Assembly: GCA_033439765.1 (NCBI GenBank)
Contig: JAULSN010000011.1
Coordinates: 124,001-188,000, forward strand
Length of the DNA: 64,000 nt
Reading direction: 5' to 3'
Source: Lasiosphaeria ovina
Taxonomy: Eukaryota; Ascomycota; Sordariomycetes; Sordariales; Lasiosphaeriaceae
Position 1 is the stretch's first letter, and each line of letters opens with the position of its first letter. The notes below the pieces were generated by a model, which saw only the letters and a program-made list of their open reading frames with translations, was not told the DNA's origin and searched no databases. This document shows positions 10,491 to 21,744 of the stretch, one piece after another. The translations under genes and the position numbers were made by a program.

Positions 10491-12180
10491 ATGGGCAGCC
10501 AACATGACTCTGCCAGCATCGACGTCTCGGTAGCCCTGGCACCGTGTGATCTTGAGGCTGTCCCAGGTCTGGTGGGCAACATTGCGTCCCTCTCAAAGGA
10601 CCTGACCGCTACAGAGCATGAGACGCGCCTCAAGGTTCTCGCCGACGCGCGCGCCCTCGTCCAGGCCCTCGAGACGCCCCGAGAGACGATGCTTCGACAC
10701 CTTTGGACTAATGTGAGTGGTCCACTGGCCAGCCGATTCCCCCACCATTCCTTGTGAAGAAAGCCAGCTCTGACACGCATCAACAGGGCACCAGCACGGC
10801 CGCTCTGGCCATCGGGGTGGAAACTGGACTGTTCGTCCACATGCTCCAGAACAACGGGGCCCCGAAAAAGGTCCCCGAAATCGCAGAGGCCCTTGGAGCG
10901 GAGTCCGACCTCCTCGGTACGTCTTGGTCATGTAGGCGCAGTGCGGCTCGGGTCCGTCTGGGGACCGTCGGTGCCGAGTTGCCGACGCCGAGCGATATGT
11001 TGTACCACGAGAGGACAAACTTGCTGACAAAACGTAACATCACGCCCAGCCCGCATCATGCGCTATCTTGCTAGCATGGGTTACATTGCCGAAACTGGAA
11101 TAAACGAGTTTGCCCCGACCAGTTTCTCCAAGGCCATGGCTATTCCCATTATCGGGAACGGCTATCCGAGCGGGTATGCTTTACCCCTTTTCTGCTTGTT
11201 TTGGTGGTTCCGCACGGATAGGAGCGTCTACCCCTACAGCAAACAACTCGTGAGAATTGATCAGATAAGCGAGTCTTGGCTGACTTGGTTATCTAACTGC
11301 GTCATGTCGGTACGTGCAGGTGTCGCGTGGTGATCCCGGGCACCTTGAAGCTGCCAGAACACATGCGGGAATGCGGCTACCGCCCGTCGACCGACACGTC
11401 GGGGCTGTCCGCCTTCCAGCTCGCGCACGGCACCACGCTCGACTGCTTCTCGTACATCTACTCGCTCCCGGGCGAGGCCGAGTACTTTAGCCAGCACATG
11501 GCTGCCTCGCGGCTGGGCACGCCGCGGTGGATGGACGCCGGCTTCTACCCGGTGGCAGACCGCCTCATCCACGGCGCCGATGACAACAAGGACTCTGGTG
11601 CCGCGTTTCTCGTCGACGTCGCCGGCAGTACGGGGCACGACATTAACGCTTTTCGCCAAGAGTATCCAGATGCTCCAGGTAGGCTGGTGCTGCAGGACCT
11701 GCCCAAAGTGATCGCCACTGCTGCCAACCTGGGACTGGATCCCAAGATTGAACTCATGGAGCATGACTTCTTCACTGAGCAGCCCCTCAAAGGTGCGTTT
11801 GCCCCAGCCATATCGCGTCCTCTGGTAAGAGACAACTATTGAATAGCATTCTCTATCCAGGCGCAAGGACGTATTACATGCACAGAGTGCTGCACGACTG
11901 GAGCGACGAGGAGGCGCTGCGGATCCTGAAGCACATTAAGGACGCCATGCGGCCTGGCTACAGCCGACTGCTGATCAACGAGAACGTGATCCCAGCGAAG
12001 AGCGCGCGGTGGGAGATGACGGCCATCGACCTAAGCATGCTAATGTTTACCGGCGCAAAGGAGCGCACCGAGACCGACTGGCGTGCGTTGCTCGAGAAGA
12101 GCGCCGGCCTACGCGTTACGGGCATCTGGACGGGTACCAACAGCCTCGAGAGCCTCATCGAGTGCGAGCTGGTGTCATGA
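10491..12180 (+). CDS. SAM-dependent O-methyltransferase (plant/fungal OMT type)
   Basis: Five exons (10491-10712, 10787-10916, 11050-11173, 11320-11792, 11861-12180) keep frame and give 422 aa. The N-terminal dimerisation/winged-helix part reads TSTAALAIGVETGLF, then DLLARIMRYLASMGYI across a splice. The Rossmann SAM site is FLVDVAGSTGHD (about 254-266), where most relatives have VDVGGGxGHD, so two glycines are replaced by A and S. The general base is expected to be H328 in RVLHDWSD, and LINENVIP follows. Such enzymes methylate phenolic hydroxyls of secondary metabolites. A GMC oxidoreductase and an MDR reductase flank it, but no polyketide or peptide synthase is in view, so a pathway cannot be named. 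The third intron (146 bp, 11174-11319) is the least certain junction. Confidence 0.87.
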
Positions 12181-13222
12181 GATGCGCTGCCTTTTAAGGA
12201 ACTTGCCAGTGTTTGCCTTTTGCGTTTATAAAGACGTGCGGTACATTGTCACAGCTAGAGCTTTCCTTCTTACGTTCCTTTTGGTTTGATGGGGAACTTT
12301 TCTCATCTTCAAACTGCCTTCTTTATAGGTCTAGTGATGATTAATTAAATGCAACTAGAGGTTGGTTCAAAATGGCCATTGAGCAGAGGTTTGCGGAGGT
12401 CCAGACACGAATGCGGTTGCCTTAGAGTGGGCACATTATCTTGCTATCATTTTTGGCTCTTGAGCCTCTTGCTTTCACCAGCTCAACTCTTACCTACTCA
12501 TTCAAACATTCGTAAAAACTTATACGCTCTGACAAATCATGTCACCAAACCCCCACTGTAGCTCGCCTCATGTCGTGCTCTATCTAGTCCAGTGAGTCAG
12601 CACCATGCATTCTGATCTTTCATATACCCCTTCGGTATTGTTTAACATAGTTACCAAGCCAGAGTTTAGATCCTTGAATACATACAAGATGGGCGTGGCA
12701 CGAAGTCAAAAGGGGGATATTTACCGAGTGGCATGCGGCAATTTCTTGTTGTAGCAGTGAAACTCGAAGCATCTACTTCGCTAATAGGCTCGTGTGGGAG
12801 GGATGACAAATGCAGGTGCATCATGTAAGTCTGTTGTCACCGCGCCCTAATTTTGATATCATGCGTGCGACCGGCCGCCACGTTGTAGAGCAGATGTTAT
12901 TTTCCCAAAATGGCATCCATAATTCCTCATAGCGGCAACTCCTCATGGCGAGATTCACACTTTAGTCATCGCATCTTTTAATCCGGGACTCGAGATCGGC
13001 GGCTTGGCGTGGGAGCAGAATATCCATAAAGAAGGCCAACGAGCCATGGCAGAAAATGGAGACACACTCAACAGAGACCAGAAAACAACACAAGCCAAAC
13101 ATATCCTGAAATCAACAACCATCCAGGTACCTACGACGGGCCATATCGATTCCATCCCCTCCCGGTATTACTCACTACCCAAAACACTATCACATCAAAT
13201 CACTGTCACGTTAAAAGACAGC
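12181..13222. other. Intergenic
   Basis: No gene recognised. The reading frame of the next gene stays open upstream to about 13004, but that stretch lacks family similarity and is treated as leader. Confidence 0.55.
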
Positions 13223-14212
13223 ATGTCAGACACCATGGATGCCATTGTCATATCGCGGTTCGGCGGGCCCGAAGTGCTCGAGCATCGACGGGTACCCAAA
13301 CCCACGCCCGTCCCCGGCGAGGTGTTGATCCACGTCAAGGCGTTCGGGGTGAACCACGCCGAGATGCACATGCGGCGGGGCGAGTGGGACGAGTGGAACG
13401 CCATCAGCGGGCTCGAGTGCGCGGGCACGGTGGCGGCATGTCCGGGCGGCGAGGTGGCCGTGGGCGGCACGGTCGTCGGCGTCATGGGCCGCATGGGCCG
13501 CAGCCGGCCGGGCGGATACGGCGAGTACGCCAGCGTGCCGGCGTCCAACGTTGTCGCCATCACCGCGGGCGCGCTGCCGTGGGAGCAGCTGGCGGCGCTG
13601 CCCGAGACGTACAGCACCGCGTACTCGTGCCTGTTCACCGTGCTCGACGTGCGGGCTGGCGAGCGCGTGCTGATCCGCGGCGCCACGTCGACGCTTGGCC
13701 AGGCCGCGCTCGACCTGGCCGTCAACGCGGGGGCCACCGTCACGGCCACGACGCGACAGGAGGCGCGCTTCGCCGTGCTCAGGCAGATGGGCGCGGCAGA
13801 CGTCAAGCGCGAGCAGGACGATCTGGGCGCGCAGTTCGGGGAGCCGCCTCGGTTCGATAAGACGCTGAATCTGATCGGCAACCGCGCGCTGCTGGAGAGC
13901 ATCCGGCTGACGCGGCCGGGCGGGCGCATGCTGCAGGCCGGCTGGCTGGGCGGGCTCGACCCCGTGCCCGACTTCAACCCCATGCTGCAGATGGAGAGCG
14001 GCGTGCACTTCAGCCTGTTCCACAGCAAGGTGCTGGGCTCGCGCGACTTCCCCCTCTCGGGAATCCCGCTGCAGGAGATCGTCGACAAGCTGGCGCGGGG
14101 GGAGTGGGATGCGCGGCCCGCCCACGTCTTTGACTATTCCGAGATTCGCGAGGCCCATAAGCTGCTGGATAGCGGCAAGGCCGGGGGCAAGATTGTTGTA
14201 AAGCGCGGCTAG
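13223..14212 (+). CDS. Quinone-oxidoreductase-like protein (zinc-less MDR family)
   Basis: Single exon, 329 aa from the ATG at 13223. A second in-frame ATG at 13235 (MDAIVISRFGG) has equally good context and is where family similarity begins. The protein is a medium-chain dehydrogenase/reductase of the NADPH:quinone reductase type. The GroES-like fold has GPEVLEHRRVPKPTPVPGEV, GVNHAEMHMRRG and SGLECAGTV. The nucleotide-binding turn is GATSTLGQAALDLA (around residue 150). The catalytic-zinc Cys/His set of alcohol dehydrogenases is absent, as expected for this branch. The end DSGKAGGKIVVK is typical. It is cytosolic. It shares orientation with the O-methyltransferase 1 kb upstream, but co-regulation cannot be judged. 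Confidence 0.9.
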   Translation: MSDTMDAIVISRFGGPEVLEHRRVPKPTPVPGEVLIHVKAFGVNHAEMHMRRGEWDEWNAISGLECAGTVAACPGGEVAVGGTVVGVMGRMGRSRPGGYGEYASVPASNVVAITAGALPWEQLAALPETYSTAYSCLFTVLDVRAGERVLIRGATSTLGQAALDLAVNAGATVTATTRQEARFAVLRQMGAADVKREQDDLGAQFGEPPRFDKTLNLIGNRALLESIRLTRPGGRMLQAGWLGGLDPVPDFNPMLQMESGVHFSLFHSKVLGSRDFPLSGIPLQEIVDKLARGEWDARPAHVFDYSEIREAHKLLDSGKAGGKIVVKRG

Positions 14213-14647
14213 GTGGTGGCATGTAATTAGCTCGAACTAGGGGAGTGGCCCTACAATTGCCAGCGTTATGCGTGTACATGGTGTTGGTGTGACATGCAGG
14301 CGGGATGTTTGGTTTGACAAAAAGAAGTGTTTTGCGCGCGAATTTGACGCCAGTGGTATATAACAAAGTAAACTGCCAACTTCATGAGCGCTTCCACCAC
14401 TCCAGGTATTCCCCTGCGTGTCGTCCGTCTGTCATCCATAATTAGATAAATCACATCAGCGTCTGTACTGTACATCAACAGTTCATGAGCCTGCCCGACC
14501 CTGCCAACGAGCCCCTTTATCGGAAGATGGCAGGAATAAGTGGACGCCGCAAGATCGTCATGTTCCCTTCCGTTCCACACGCGTTAATTATTATTATTCT
14601 GGTGAACTGCGGTTTGGCCTTGGCTGCACCACTTCAACCCTATTGTC
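14213..14647. other. Convergent 3' intergenic
   Basis: 435 bp between the MDR gene (+) and the LITAF gene (-). Both 3' ends lie here, and no gene is seen. Confidence 0.6.
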
Positions 14648-15318
14648 TCATTTCTCAGATGGAGCCGGGATCGAGTCTGCGGCCGGCGACGGGGCGACGA
14701 CCGGGGTTACTGACGGGGCGGGAGCGGCGCCAGGCGCGTTGGCGGCAGGGTACTGCGAGGGAACCAGTGTCTGAGGGCCGGCGGCGGGGTACTGTGAGGG
14801 CACCAGTGTCTGCGGGCCGAAGACCTGGATGGCGCCGGAGTCGGACCTCATGGCGACCCTTTGTTTGCATGACATGCAGAAATAGTGTTTCTCCTCGAAC
14901 CACCCCGCCATGCAGGGCACGCACGTTAGACAGACACAGAAGAGGCAGCAGAGCACGCCGGCGACCCTACAGAAAAAAGAGTCAGTCTTGCCAGCCATGA
15001 TGTGTGAGCCTCCAAAACTTACATCTGCATGGGTGTTCCAACTTTCTCGACACGCGTCTGGGTGCGCTGATGGCAAAACGGGCAGTCGATTGATTGCGGG
15101 TAGTCCCCTAGAAGATGCAGTGGTGTTACGGCGGCGACAGCTGCGTTTCCGGGCGCCATGGGCGAGTTTGGCAACGGCTTTGACTGGGCATTGATATCGG
15201 CCGGCAGGGGCGTCGCGGGGCTCACGTTAGGCCCTGGGGATGCGGCCTGCGCCGGAGAGTAGGCAGGAGGAGGGAGCCCCTCGGCCACGCCTTCGCTTTG
15301 CTTCGCGGGTTGTTGCAT
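14648..15318 (-). CDS. LITAF-domain zinc-ribbon membrane-associated protein
   Basis: Exons 15318-15023 and 14966-14648 with a 56-bp intron give 204 aa. The start is the first ATG (MQQPAKQSEG). Residues about 20-26 carry a PPAY motif (PPxY), a docking site for WW-domain Nedd4/Rsp5 ubiquitin ligases that is typical of LITAF proteins. The LITAF domain follows: IDCPFCHQRTQTRVEKVGTP, then a hydrophobic, Cys-rich membrane-inserting stretch (VAGVLCCLFCVCLTCVPCMAGW), then HYFCMSCKQRVA. The two CxxC knuckles bind one zinc. The splice falls inside the domain and joins its halves in frame. Such proteins sit on the cytosolic face of endosomal/lysosomal membranes. The C-terminal tail has a perfect 14-residue tandem repeat (GPQTLVPSQYPAA type) and is otherwise Pro/Ala-rich. 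Confidence 0.88.
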
Positions 15319-16548
15319 GTTGCCGTCGTTGAACTGGCCAAAAATGAGGAAAGTAGTATAGATTAAAAGAAAAAAGGGCGAAAGCTTGGAGAACACTGGG
15401 GATGCAAAAGAGTTTGCAAGACGCAGTTCTCCGACTCCCTGCTTCTTTATTAATAAGTGGGCTGACCCTTTTCCGGCAGGATCAAACAGCCCCCGTAAGA
15501 CTCCTCCTGCCCACGTTCTGGTTTACCTTGGCGGCCCCCAGCTTCTATGCGTCTTGCACCGCCGAGGCACGCACTCAGGACCCTTGGATAAAGAAAAACC
15601 AATCCTTGCCGAAAGGGCCTGGTTGAACTGGGCTGGGCTGACGGGGAGCCTTCACCACGCCTCACGGACACAGCATGGAATCTGTCGCGATGCTACCTAC
15701 CGAATATGGGGCCGTCATCAATCAGTGGGTCTGCCTTGTTTGCCGGCCGCGACAAACAGGGCTCGCCACTGGTCGCAAAAAGCTCATGTGTAACAGTGCG
15801 AGTCGGTCTGATAGGTGCTTATTCCGGGAACCCGTATTAATCAGGCCGCCAAGCTCTTGTGTAATGTTTTTGGCGTCGTGTGGAGCTGCCTTGCCAGCTG
15901 ATGGATGCATATTGGGCGTAGCCTCACTCCGTGTCGTCTTTGCTTGGATCCTGTGGCTGAGGCCTCCTTGGTGTATTTACGGGTGTGGACTGTCTGCGTG
16001 CCGCCGGTAAGCCGAGGGGGAGATCAGCGTAATGGGCAGTTGTGTAGGCAGACGCCTAAGGACAGGTCTTGGCAACTGTGCTGCACAAGCGGTCAATGAT
16101 GGATTCAAGGATTAGAGCAGCTGGGCTTACCGTTCTCCATCCTAAAACCCATCGGGCGGTGAATGCGCGAAAACGGGCTACGTCGAGTACAGCGATTAAG
16201 CGTTGAACACGCCATGCATAGTTCCCTTCAAGATCTGGAGATCTGCTTCCTCGTCGCAGGGCTGAGGGGACCGTGACATCATCTGCAGGTCTAAAGGAAA
16301 CCCCTAGCAGGCGTTTAGCAATAAGCGGGGTGCAGTGGGCGGGCGTGCCTTCCCAGTGGGTGCATCGCGACACAATGACATCATGTCGTCGGTCCAGATG
16401 TCTTTACGAATTCGCACGTCTTAACCAGCCAGGAACAAACGAGCGTAAATCGCAACCAGAGACCAGACATTGACATTGATACACCTAAACTCACGCCAAC
16501 ATTTGGACCCTCCAAATCCAAAATCTGACACGCATCAAATCTGCGATC
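15319..16548. other. Intergenic
   Basis: No gene recognised. A 111-codon frame at 15675-16010 has unusual Cys-rich composition and no homologous motif. Confidence 0.5.
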
Positions 16549-17016
16549 ATGTCCGACATCATCGACGCCATTAAAGACGCCGTCAACCCGAGCCGGCGGG
16601 AAGAAGCGACGGCACCGACCTACGACCCGCACAAGCGCGGACCCTACCCAGACCAAGCACCGCCGCCAGCCTCGGGCGAGCCTGGCGACGACGCGCGCAG
16701 CAAGCGCGAAGCGAAGGCGCAGGCCGAGGCCGTGGAGCAAGCTGCTGCAGCTGACGACGTTACCACGGGCACTACCACGGGCACTACGGATACCGCTGCA
16801 GCGGCGGACCCCTCACCCAAGGCGGCCAGCGGCACGGGCTTCGATGCCCCGGAGGGCACATACGGTCCGCACAGCTCGCGCCTTGCCAACGCGCTCGATC
16901 CCCGTGTCGACTCGAACCGCGACGGCCATCCGCACCACGGGCGCAGCGAGCTGGGCGGCGCTGCGACGAAGCCGGCACATGTTGGTACATCAGCAGGCGG
17001 AATAAGTATGGTGTGA
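16549..17016 (+). CDS. Small disordered protein with GPHxSRxANxxDPRVDS motif
   Basis: Single exon, 155 aa, ATG in good context. Low complexity, rich in Ala, Asp, Gly, Pro and Thr, without membrane segments or signal peptide. An amphipathic N-terminal stretch (SDIIDAIKDAVNPSR) precedes an Ala/Glu-rich middle. The C-terminal part has YGPHSSRLANALDPRVDSNR, a motif I recognise from a widespread group of short, uncharacterised Pezizomycotina proteins. These are often compared to hydrophilic stress/LEA-like proteins. The function is not known. The compact reading frame, clear start and conserved block make it a real gene. Confidence 0.75.
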   Translation: MSDIIDAIKDAVNPSRREEATAPTYDPHKRGPYPDQAPPPASGEPGDDARSKREAKAQAEAVEQAAAADDVTTGTTTGTTDTAAAADPSPKAASGTGFDAPEGTYGPHSSRLANALDPRVDSNRDGHPHHGRSELGGAATKPAHVGTSAGGISMV

Positions 17017-17401
17017 GGGCTGAAAGAGAGAGCACTCGCTGCACGCTGGACAGCTGGACAGGGTGGGCAAGATAGGAGGGAGGGCCTGCCCCGTGAATTT
17101 GCAAGCGCTGAAGCGCTAAAGTGCTGCTGCCACAGCGTGGAAACGCCCTGGACGGCGATAGGAACAGGGCCAATGATACCAATTTGATTAGAGCAGCGAT
17201 GGGATTTTTGGGGCGGCGGATGAGGATTAGGGCAATACAATCGCTGAATTGACCACACCCGTAACGCCGCAAACAACAGCACCATGGAAATTACATTTTT
17301 TGCCTTCGCAGTTCTGTTTAATTTTCTTCCAACTGTGTCCACTAACTCCGCCAACCACTGACTCTAGGCATCTCAGATACCAGATATGCATAGTCGCTAG
17401 G
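17017..17401. other. Convergent 3' intergenic
   Basis: 385 bp between the disordered-protein gene (+) and the secreted-protein gene (-). No gene is seen. Confidence 0.55.
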
Positions 17402-18095
17402 CTAGCCAGCGCATGGCCCGTCATGCAGGACCGTGTGTTCGGGTGCCGCGTCGTGGGCAAAGGGGATCTGAACCAGCACCGTGGGCTCGTCGCTGGGGAA
17501 CTCGGTGAAGTGCCCGGCGAGGGTGCTGGCGGCCTTGAGGTCGGCCGCGATCACCACCGACGACCGCAGCGTGCCAGGCATAATGTACGCGACGTGCGTA
17601 TCCGGACGCGCGCTGCTGGCTACCTTTACCTCCCTGGGCAGCACCGAGGTTATCGACCCTGACGCGTTGGCTGTTGTTGACGTGTCTGCTGCCGGCGCTG
17701 GCGACGTGATTCGGATGAGCCCGTTGAGGATGATGGACAGTCTTTTTTTTTTTTTTTTTTCGTCTTTAGCGCTCGGTCTTGGAAATCAAGTCGGCATGTT
17801 TGCCTAGGTCGCCACACAAGGAAGAGGGATTGGGACAAACTTACTGGACGTGCGGCGCCCACGCCTCCCCGACGCGCGTGCGAGGCTCGATGCGCGACCA
17901 CGTCGCCGCCGTCGCGTTCCCGCCGACGGCGTAGTTGGCTGCCGACATGGCCTCGACCGGCACCGAAGCAAGCTGCCAGCACTCGAGTACGGAATAGCCG
18001 TCACGCGACGAAATGGCCGTCATGTTGAGCGGCGTCGCGAGAGCCCCGGCAAGCGACACCGCCGCGACGGTTGCGATGTGGTATTTTGACCGCAT
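17402..18095 (-). CDS. Small secreted protein of unknown function
   Basis: Exons 18095-17845 and 17741-17402 with a 103-bp intron give 196 aa. A signal peptide is clear at the start (MRSKYHIATVAAVSLAGALA) and one Asn-X-Ser/Thr site follows. The mature part has YSVLECWQLASVPVEAM, then across the splice APHVQLSIILNGLIRITSP, and a C-terminal block AGHFTEFPSDEPTVLVQIPF ending in HTVLHDGPC. The two halves read as one continuous protein, which supports the intron. This looks like a fungal family of uncharacterised secreted proteins. It may be an effector or wall protein, but nothing in the sequence decides that. The intron ends with 18 adenines directly before the splice-site G (coding strand), an odd acceptor. 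Confidence 0.75.
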
Positions 18096-18926
18096 TTCCT
18101 TCTTTTCTTTCCGTTCTTTTTCTTTTTTTGCCCTTGGGACAGAGAAGATGCGATAAATGTGCTTTAATACGCCATGGACAGGGGAGAAGGTAACGGAGCC
18201 GTTATGCTTTGTTGTGGCGTCCGGACTGCTATGTCGGAAGTCCGACATCGTCTTCACCAGCATGTCCTACCCGTCGTTCCCTGTGCAACACAGCCCATCA
18301 GCCACCGCAAATATTCCGGGGCCATGGACGCGATAACCAGCGCTTGGCGTTGTTTGTCAAGGCAGTTGTTACATACCTAGGTATGCTTCGTATCGCTGGG
18401 CTTACATGTTTTTGACAGAATATTACCTGCAGGGACAGGGACTCTACTTCCCGACGACCAAGCGCGGCAAATGGTAGCGGAACCGTGAATAGCCCAACGC
18501 CTAGCGGAGAAGCACACGAGCGACGCCGCTGAAAGAGTGGCTTTTGGGGCATGCTTCCCTGCCCATCTGCACCAGCGTCGTCCCAGCGGCTTGGACGGTT
18601 TGCCCCCCTCCCGCGCATCGACAACACTAGCTCAGGATCGCCGCCATGTGCTTCGCTACGCTCGCAACCGGGGTTCAAGGTGACACAGTCCGACTGGCTA
18701 GTTGTCCGCGGCTTGCCCATCCTCGCAGCCGTTTACTTTGGGCTTATTCCCGATAGTTTTTGTGGCGACTACGACAGATAGGAGCATCGCTATTGGCGGG
18801 GCAATCATATCCGACCTGTACTGACCATTCTGGTCTCGAAACAGAGACATAAATGTGACCAAAAGGCCGCCCAAGTGTGATGGCAAGCCCCAGATACATA
18901 CATTGAACCACACCAGCCGCCGACAG
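18096..18926. other. Intergenic
   Basis: Between the secreted-protein gene start and the end of the HET gene. No gene recognised. Confidence 0.55.
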
Positions 18927-21744
18927 TCAAACAATGGTAACCCACACCCAGGGATCGTCCTTGGTGACAGGCCCCCACGAGCCGTCACCAGAGACGTGGA
19001 GGATCTTGTCCAGCGTGAGCTTCCCGTCGCGCTCTTCATCCCACTTTCTCGGCTCTTTCTCGTCCTCGTCCTCGCCATCCTGCGGCCCATCCTTCTTCAC
19101 ATCGGGCGGGTTCTTGACAAACACCGCCAAGCCAACGCGCACCGCATCGGCCAGCGCCTTGAAGCCCATGCCCTTGAGCGCCGGGTTCTCGCGGACGTTG
19201 CGGTTGACGTCGGGAGTGGTGAGGAGGTGCTCCGAGACGCCCTTGCCGAGCGGGTCGACGTACGTCTGCAGCCCGGCCTTGTTGGGCCGCACCACTAGCG
19301 CGTGCGCCGCGTCGAGGAACACGGCGTAGCACGGGAACAGCGACGCCTGGTCCTCGTCTGGTAGGTCGGCGTGCAGCTCCCCCACCGACACCCCGCGCCC
19401 GTCCTCCAGGTCGATGCTCACCGGGATCCCGTGGCGGTCCCATGCTTTCTTGGGCGTGTGCCGCTTGATCTCGTAGATGGGGGCCTGGGGGAGACAGGTC
19501 AGAAGCCGGGCTCAGAAATGGAAAGATAGGAGAAGACGGGACGAAGAGAAAAAGAAAGAACGAGAACAAAAGTTATGCTCACGCGTATGTCTATCCTCCC
19601 ATATTTGAGCCTCCCAACTCTCCGCAGATCGTCGGCCCTTTTCGGCGTGGTGTCAATCCCGGTCACCGTGGCGACGAGATTGCTGTAGCTCAGGGGTATG
19701 TACTTGATGGGCGCGTCGAGGCTGGCCCACGACCAAGTCGGGGCGCGGTAGTCTCTGGGCCTCGTCGCCGCGCCGACCCTCGCGCCCGTCTTCGGTACCG
19801 TCTGCATGCCCTTGGCGTCGCGGTCAAAGTACTCGTTGTAGCAGCAGACCCTCCAGCACAGGTCCTCGTAGATGTGGGCGGCCCACAGGCCGGCAAAGTA
19901 CGGGTCGCCCGTCTCGGTGGCGATGACGGTGGCCACGCCGGCGATGGCCGGCAGCTTGTCGTCGGCCACGGTGAGGCGCATGCGCGAGTACGTCTCGACG
20001 AGCGAGATCCAGCCACCTTCCCAGCGTCGGCCGCTAGTGGCCGCGTGCCGCCCGACAATGAAGCTGATGCCGCTGGCGCGCGGGATGCCGTGGTCCTCGC
20101 GCGCGATCAGCTGCGTGCGCAGCAGGTGCTGCAGGCTGAAGTAGATGTCGCTAAACACGAAGCCGTCTTCGGACCACATGCCCGTCTCGCACTCGTAGTA
20201 CATCTGGTCTCCCGCGTAATGTACGATGCGAGGTGATAGCATACGCTCCTGCAGCGTCCACCCGCGCGACGACAGCGGCTCGCCGGCGATGGGATCGAAG
20301 CGCCGCCCGAAGCTGCCGATGGCCGTGCGCTGCGGCGTGTGGAACGAAGACCCCGGCAGCCACTCGTCCTCCAGGAAGTGCACCGACGACGGCTTCTTGG
20401 CCGCGTCGGTCGAGTATGTAAATGCCATGGTATAGCGCCCTTCGCCCGAGGCCTCGCGCGGCGTGGCGTAGCCCAGCGAGCGCGTGCCCGGCGACACGTA
20501 GCTGTCCTTGGCGCGCTTGGGAAAGCAGCCGTAGTAGCTGTCGGTCGACGCGGCGGCGGCGACGGTGACGTAGGCGTTGCGATAGATGTATGCCATGTTG
20601 GCGGCCTCGACGTCCCAGTCGGCCAGGTCGTCCTGCACGATGCAGAGGCAGTCGATCCACAGGTACTTGAGCCCAAGGCGGCGCGTGATCTTGATGGCGT
20701 CCTGGAAGGTCTTGGGCAGGAAGGACGTGGCGATGCCCTCCTTGAGGTCGTTGATGGACTCGCGCGTCGCCATCAGCCGCGACGAAGTGCCCCAGCAGTG
20801 GCTCAGCGCCACGTACCGGCCCCGCTGGCCCGCCGTCTCGAGCAGGCACACGCCGCGGTCGTAGGCCGTCACGTCGATGACGCGCCGCGGGAGGTCGGGG
20901 TTGAGCTTTGGCGCACCACAAAAGGCGTGTTTGGAGCTGCAGTCGCCGATCCATTTCTCGACCCGCCGAAAGGCCGTGTCCGAGTCCGAGTGCAGCTCCC
21001 TCAGCCGGCCTGGGATGAAGCTGGCAAAGCTAGAGTCTAAGTAGTCAAGGTCAGCCAAGGCGGCTGTCACCACGGTTCTGGCGAGAGTTAAGTCGTCTGG
21101 TACTCACCGTCGTCGGTGCAGAGGCCAATGGAGCTTCCACACAGCTTGACCTGGTCAGGTCTCACCCCGTAGACATCAAACAGGCTCGCAGACTTTGCAA
21201 ACCGGGCACCAACGCCCATGAGACGCAGATGTGACACGTCGTTGGGCTGCTTGACGTCCTTCTCACGCTCGGCCCAGAAGTTTCCAAACACCCACGCGGG
21301 CATGTCGTCGGGCGGGTCGTCGATGCGCAGCCCCTCGAGCTTCAGCTCCTTGTCCTCGACATGCTCGCCGTCGGGGTTGGGCGCGCCGGTGGCCGCGATG
21401 ACGGCGCGGCCGCCCGGGTTGGGGCCCTTGAAGTCAGTGGCCGTGACGGGCATGCACGGGCCGAGCTCCTTCTGGTACGAGATGTCGCGGGCTGTCAGGT
21501 CCGTGTCGACGAGGCGTACCGCATCGAATTGCCGCCAGTACCCCCGCCCGTTGCGCACCCCGCGCGTGTCTCTGAAGCTCGAGAGGGCCGCCTTCAGCAC
21601 CATGCGGCACATTGGGCACCGCTGGGCCGACGCCTCGAGCGCCTTCCGCGTCCTGTGGTGCGGCGTGGCCGCCCGCGCCACGTCCTCGGGCTGGAGCTCA
21701 ACCCACGGGATCGCCCTGCACACGCTGCACAACCCGGCCGCCAT
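18927..21744 (-). CDS. HET-domain protein (heterokaryon incompatibility type)
   Basis: Exons 21744-21108, 21063-19583 and 19484-18927 give 891 aa. The first intron is only 44 bp (GTGAGT, CTTAAC branch, GACAG), and the second is 98 bp. The N-terminus has two Cys pairs (CSVC at 5-8 and CPMC near 42), as in many HET proteins. The HET domain starts near residue 296 with YVALSHCWG, followed by LPKTFQDAIKITRRLGLKYL, WIDCLCIVQDDLADW, MAYIYRNAYVTVAAAA. A long C-terminal region with SRGWTLQERMLSPRIVHYAG follows. HET domains trigger programmed cell death after non-self recognition between hyphae. No NACHT or repeat partner domain is present, so the ligand is unknown. The next gene downstream on the same strand side is a decayed HET copy of a different subtype. 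Confidence 0.85.

Noticed and set aside
13004..13222. 73-residue N-terminal extension of the MDR reductase
   Set aside because: The frame is open but begins without ATG support and the sequence has no family similarity. The first good ATG is at 13223.
15675..16010. 111-codon Cys-rich frame (+)
   Set aside because: No recognisable family, no signal peptide at the start, composition typical of non-coding GC-mixed DNA.
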